From assembly GCA_016709495.1 (NCBI GenBank), contig JADJMS010000010.1:1-30383 (forward strand): a stretch of 30,383 nucleotides of DNA. The letters run 5' to 3'. Under the pieces are notes generated by a model. The model was not told the origin of the DNA, did no database searches, and saw nothing but the letters and a program-made list of their open reading frames with translations. This stretch comes from Candidatus Dechloromonas phosphorivorans (lineage in GTDB: Bacteria; Pseudomonadota; Gammaproteobacteria; Burkholderiales; Rhodocyclaceae). Shown here one piece after another: positions 26,363 to 30,383 of the stretch (the first letter of the stretch is position 1; each line of letters starts with the position of its first letter). A program made the translations under genes and the position numbers.

Positions 26363-26679
26363 ATGGAACTCCGACCACCTCAATGGAGGGCCGCAAGATT
26401 ACCCGTTATTGCGGCATTGTTGCCGGTGAAGCGGTACTTGGCGCCAACGTATTCAAGGACATGTTTGCCAGCGTTCGCGACATTGTCGGTGGACGTTTCC
26501 GGGCACCTACGAAAAAGAACTGCGCAAGGCGCGCCAGATTGCCCTGGACGAATTATCCGAACAGGCTCGGAGATTGGCGCCAATGCCGTCGTAGGTATCG
26601 ACCTTGACTAGAAGTGCTGGGCGAAAAGAACGGCATGCTCATGGTATCGGCCAGCGGCACTGCCGTGGTTGTCGAATGA
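26363..26679 (+). CDS. YbjQ/UPF0145 family protein, frameshifted
   Basis: Heavy-metal-binding-like YbjQ (DUF74) protein of about 105 residues, forming a pentameric barrel in known relatives, function uncertain. The start at 26363 has AAGGA 7 bases upstream. Three frames must be joined: MEL, then MEGRKITRYCGIVAGEAVLG and ANVFKDMFASVRDIVGGR, then ELRKARQIALDELSEQA and IGANAVVGIDLD, then EVLGEKNGMLMVSASGTAVV with a stop at 26677-26679. The motifs 'YCGIVAGEAVLGANVFKD', 'IGANAVVGIDLDYE' and 'MLMVSASGTAV' are diagnostic. Confidence 0.8.
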
Positions 26680-26729
26680 GTCGTGAAGCCAGCTAGAACA
26701 ACCAGATAAACCACAGAAAGTTCTAACGC

Positions 26730-27302
26730 ATGGAACGCTGCCCCTGGTGTGAAGGTTTCGACCTTTACCGTCAGTACCACGATACCGAGTGGGGGAGTGC
26801 CACACTACGACGACCGTGAATTATTTGAACTGCTCATACTCGAAGGTGCTCAGGCTGGTTTGTCATGGTCAACCGTCCTCAAAACGGGAACACTACCGAC
26901 GCGTGTTCGACGGTTTCAATCGGAACTCATCGCTCGCTACAACGATCTGAAGTCAGCCGAATTGCTGGCTGACCCAGGCATCATCCGGAATCGAGCCAAG
27001 GTAGCTGCCACCATTCAGAATGCCAAAGCATTTCAAGCCATCAAAGCGGATGGCCAACATTCAGTGACTTTCTTTGGCATTTTGTCGATGGCAAGCCGAT
27101 TCAAAACCACTGGCAATTCATGGCCGATATGCCGTCAAAAGACAGTTCAGTCAGATGCAATGAGCAAGCGTTGTCTCGCGCAGGTTTTAAATTTGTCGGT
27201 TCAACAATCTGCTATGCCTTCATGCAGGCTTCAGGCATGGTGAACGACCACTTGCTTTCCTGTCCGCGACATGCGGAAATTAAGACACTATCCCATTCGT
27301 GA
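26730..27302 (+). CDS. tag: DNA-3-methyladenine glycosylase I, frameshifted
   Basis: Base-excision repair enzyme removing 3-methyladenine from DNA, about 190 residues. The N-terminus MERCPWCEGFDLYRQYHDTE, then WG, holds the first Tag zinc cysteine (Cys4). After a slip near 26795 comes GVPHYDDRELFELLILEGAQ, AGLSWSTVL. The stretch at 26880-26925 reads as KREHYRRVFDGFN if an A and a C are restored. Then ELIARYNDLKSAELLADPGI, IRNRAKVAATIQNAKAFQAI; further slips near 27065 and 27150 give NHWQFMADMPSKDS and ALSRAGFKFVGSTICYAFMQ, ASGMVNDHLLSCPRH with the remaining zinc ligands. Net length is a multiple of three despite at least five slips. No homologue-independent start ambiguity. The gap 27303-27676 (374 bases) contains only weak frames, none recognised. 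Confidence 0.85.
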
Positions 27303-27676
27303 GCAAGCCCTCAATGGTCACCATGCCGGCCATTGTCATCTCAGAAACAAGCGGATACAAAACGTTGCAATACTAATAAAGTCAGGGTTTGCATTTAGTG
27401 TGAAGATATCACTCGCACGTTAAGCATGATTATTCACTTAACCACCAAACAGGAGATTTGGCTGAATGAGCATCAGGAAAAGACTGATTGTTTCGGAACG
27501 CCAACTGGTTTCGCTCCAGCCATCGCCTACCGGGGCATAGTCTCAAGCATCAATTCGAGATTCGCCAATCCAGCCATTTTGTTGGCCTTGGCGCGAGATT
27601 TCCTGTTCCCAATAGAATCTCGAAGCTTCAAGTGTTTTTAAGTCGATATTTATCCATGCCAAGATAAGGACAGGTA

Positions 27677-29897
27677 ATGAAAAACAAGTTGCTGTGGTTT
27701 GTATTATCAATCGCGCTGGCGGCGCAAGCGCAGCTTGGAGCTACCCGCATCCGCTCCCGTTTTGAAACCACAGCCTGAACAGTCACAAGCCGCGCATTTG
27801 TCTGCGGTGCTGACCAAGTATCACTACAAAGGCAATGCCGCTTGATGATGCGATGTCGGAGAAAATTTTGACCGTTACCTGAAGTCCCTCGATTCTGAAA
27901 AACTTTTTTCCGTACAAGATGATATTGGACAACTAGCCAGCACACGCACCAGGCTGGATAACGCGATTATCGATAAAGATCTATCGCTTCCATTTGCCAT
28001 GTTCAATCTCTACACAAAGCGTAGTGGTTGATGTTTGCTTACGCCCGATCCTTACTGGGCGAAAAAGTTCAATTTTCAGGAAAAAGAAAATTATCGTTAT
28101 GAGCGTGAGAAGGAATCCTGGCCGGCCACCGAACAGGAAAATGCGTGAAGTCGGCGCAAACGGGTCACGAATGACTGGTTAAGACTCAAGCTTGCCGGCA
28201 AGGACGATAAGCATTGGTCGGACACTGGATAAGCGTTACAGAAAATTCGCGGCGACGGTCAGCCGGACAAAGTGACGATGCCTTCCAGGCCTTCATGAAT
28301 GCTTACGCCATGGCCATTGAGCCACATACAAACACCTGGTTCCGTGGTGTGAGAAGACTTCAACATCACCATGCGGTCTCCCTGGTTGGCATTGGAGCAG
28401 TGCTTACTGGAAAAAGAGATTACCACCGTTCCTTAACTGACACCTGGTGGCCCTTTCGTGGAACTCTCTGGTCAACTAAAACATGGAGATCGGATTATCG
28501 GTGTTTGCCCAAAAGTGAAAGCAGAGCCATAACCGACATTCCAGGGCTGGCGACTTGACGATGGCGTTTGCGCTGATTCGTGGCAAAAACAACGGACTCC
28601 CTTGGTACAGCTTGAAGTCCTGCCGGCAGATGCCGGCCCGGACGACAAAACACAAACAGGCTTCGCTGATTCGAAAGAGAATCCGGTGCCAAAAGAAAAG
28701 GCAGCTAAGATACGATTCTTACCGTCGGGCGAGCATGGTGAGCAACGCATCGGGGTCATAACGCTGCCTTCTATCAGGATTTCGAGGCAAAGCCAAGGGC
28801 GAACGAAATTTCAAGAGTGCGACACGCGATGTATCGCGTCTGTTGGTACGAATTCAAAAAGAAAAGATTGATGGGGTTCTGGTCGATTTGCGGAATAACG
28901 GCGGCGGTTCATTGACCGAGCAGTCGAGCCCCGACCGGCCTGTTTATCGACAATGGCCCTGTTGATTCCGAACAGCGCGTGCCAGGAATAACTGCCATTG
29001 CCAAGGATGCCAATACAAGTTGCTGGGAGGGCCACTTGGCGTTTTAGTAATCAATCGAGGTTCGGCATCTGCTTTACTGGAAATTTTTGCAGCAACAATG
29101 CAGGACTACGGCAGGGGCGTTTTGATTGGCGAGGAGAAGTTTTTGGTAAAGGTACTGTCCAAGCCATGATCAATCTCGACAGATGGTGAAAAACGAGCCA
29201 GCGACATTCAGTGAATTAATTAACGGTCGCTGGAATTCTTTCGCATCAACGGGGGTCCATAACTACGTGAGATGCAAAGCCTGAAATCCTTTTCCCGATG
29301 CGCCCGGAACTGGATAAGCTTCGGCGAATCCAGTTACGACAACCCTTGCCTTGGGTTAAAAGTGACGCTAGGGAGTGCTCTCCGGTCGATGATTTGAATT
29401 CGTTGTTGGGGGATTTTGCTGAATCGTCCGGCAGGCACGATATCAAAACCGACAAAGAGTTTCAAGCCTTGCGAGAGGATGTCGCCGAAGTGACACGCCT
29501 GCGAAGGAAACGTAGTTTCCCTCAACCGAAGCAGAAAGACGCAAGGAGCGGGATGAGCAGGAAGCAAAGCTGACCGCCCGAGGGAAGGTAAAAATCACAA
29601 GCGCAAGTAACAATGATCCAACGCTTGGCAAGCAAGCCTACATCAAATAGAAAAAGCATTTTTCAAGGGATGATGGATTACAGGCAAATGAACGCAATCT
29701 GACAACTGACCTGGCGGCAGAAAAATCGCGCGGAAAACACTAGGGATGTATTGCTGATTGAAGCGGCAAATATTGTTGCCGACGAAGTAGCGATAATGCA
29801 CGTTCAAATGAAAGAATCGCATTTCGTGTACAAGCCTGGAGATACAACTACCGCCCGCTCAAAACAGTCATCCGAATCGGTGCGTCTCGGTATTTGA
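27677..29897 (+). pseudogene. prc: Tail-specific protease Prc (S41), heavily frame-broken
   Basis: C-terminal-processing periplasmic protease. The start at 27677 has AAGGACAGG upstream and a signal peptide, MKNKLLWFVLSIALAAQAQ. The segments, spread over all three frames, are in correct family order: HLSAVLTKYHYK, AMSEKIL, DRYLKSLDSEKLF, DDIGQLASTRTRLDNAI, FNFQEKENYRYEREKESWPA, DAFQAFMNAYAMAIEPHTN, PDZ part SLVGIGAVL, HGDRIIGVCPKVKAE, FLPSGEHGEQRIGVITLPS, VDLRNNGGGSLTE, catalytic-Ser region NRGSASALLEIFAATMQDYG (29053-29112), catalytic-Lys motif FGKGTVQ (about 29145-29165), then DELEA-poor tail segments and LQANERNLTTDLAAEKS. I count more than ten breaks. The exact end is uncertain; 29897 is the stop of the last plausible frame. 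Confidence 0.75.
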
Positions 29898-29998
29898 CAA
29901 ATACACTATCGTTATTCCTAAACCCAAGGCAAGTTCAGGTTAAAACGGTATCAACAATCTCCGGAGTTTTTGCTCTAAAGTCACCCACGGGCAAAAAA

Positions 29999-30268
29999 TG
30001 AAAAGAACCCAAGTTCTGGTACTTGTATTTGATTGAAGGTGTGGATGGCAACTTGTTCACGGGGATCACGACTGATGTTTTCTGCGCGGTATGAAGCCCA
30101 CAAAATGGGACAGGTGCCCGTTATACCCACGTTCACATCCACCAGTAAAATTGCTCAGCTATGAAACTTACCCGGATCGATCTGCTTACTTCAAAAGCCA
30201 GGTGCCAGAAGTCAAGAAGCTCTCTCCATCCAACCAAACGACAACTGGCCTTATCCCTGACAACGTGA
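29999..30268 (+). pseudogene. GIY-YIG nuclease-like protein (UPF0213), frame-broken
   Basis: Small GIY-YIG domain protein of about 89 residues. The reading frames, joined in order, give FWYLYLIEGVDGNLFTGITT with the paired GIY-YIG-like elements (YLYLI and LFTGIT), then ARYEAHKMG, GTGARYTHVH, PPVKLLSYETYPDRSA and a C-terminal KRQLALSLTT ending at TGA 30266-30268. This is the UPF0213/YhbQ layout, in which Arg (ARYEAH) and a Glu act in catalysis. Cellular role uncertain. At least four frame changes occur in 270 bases. The remaining 115 bases of the window hold no supported gene; a minus-strand frame ending near 30293 (KESHAALRAADE) might be the tail of a convergent gene. Confidence 0.65.
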
Positions 30269-30383
30269 AGATAGTAATCTTCCCATTATTCATCTGCTGC
30301 ACGAAGCGCCGCATGCGATTCCTTCGACTCATTCGACGCAAATGCCCGGTTTCCCTATGGGACAGCCATTCCTTGTTCTTGAT

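Overview
The window looks like a piece of a betaproteobacterial genome, probably Rhodocyclales (Accumulibacter, Dechloromonas or Propionivibrio-like). The case rests on protein flavour: PEP-CTERM secreted proteins, a DUF1840 protein, CsbD/PRC-barrel/BON stress proteins, a 7TMR-DISM sensor kinase and an LpqC-type esterase. No rRNA, tRNA, CRISPR array, transposase or phage structural gene was seen. A large share of the genes carry one or more reading-frame breaks, several of them in short homopolymers and some in compensating pairs. I read most of these as sequence or assembly errors in a draft or metagenomic contig rather than biological decay. Broken genes are therefore reported over their reconstructed full extents.

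Layout. 0-0.9 kb: a collagen-like lipoprotein (minus) diverges from a BON-domain periplasmic protein (plus). 0.9-4.05 kb: a three-gene MacAB/Dev-like exporter (periplasmic adaptor, FtsX-type permease, LolD-like ATPase). 4.3-6.9 kb (minus): a two-component system whose genes overlap by 8 bases (7TMR-DISM histidine kinase and NarL-type regulator). 7.0-10.1 kb (plus): three secreted-protein genes, two with PEP-CTERM sorting tails, each preceded by a copy of the same palindromic leader. 10.3 kb: a deleted relic of the exporter ATPase. 10.6-12.2 kb (minus): a hybrid histidine kinase with a 21-residue coiled-coil repeat, interrupted by an in-frame stop.

12.3-19.7 kb is an envelope/general-stress neighbourhood: DUF1840, PRC-barrel, CsbD, ferritin-like protein, LpqC esterase, cupin, a tiny membrane peptide, a holin-like membrane protein, AsmA and a transglutaminase. 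19.7-24.8 kb: CPA1 cation/proton antiporter, SRPBCC protein, PQQ-type sorbosone dehydrogenase lipoprotein, a cysteine-rich flavoprotein and a glycine-rich membrane protein. 25.2-30.3 kb (plus): metallophosphoesterase, DUF6900, YbjQ, 3-methyladenine DNA glycosylase I, a heavily frame-broken Prc/S41 protease and a frame-broken GIY-YIG protein.

The most unusual item is the 7-9 kb array. The same 20-26 bp perfect or near-perfect palindrome plus about 65 bp of conserved leader stands before each of three secreted-protein genes. The first copy has a sigma-54-like -24/-12 element placed so that the transcript would begin at the hairpin. A weaker dispersed palindromic motif (CTGTGYGCCA..CGCACAG) recurs in promoter regions of several stress-type genes.
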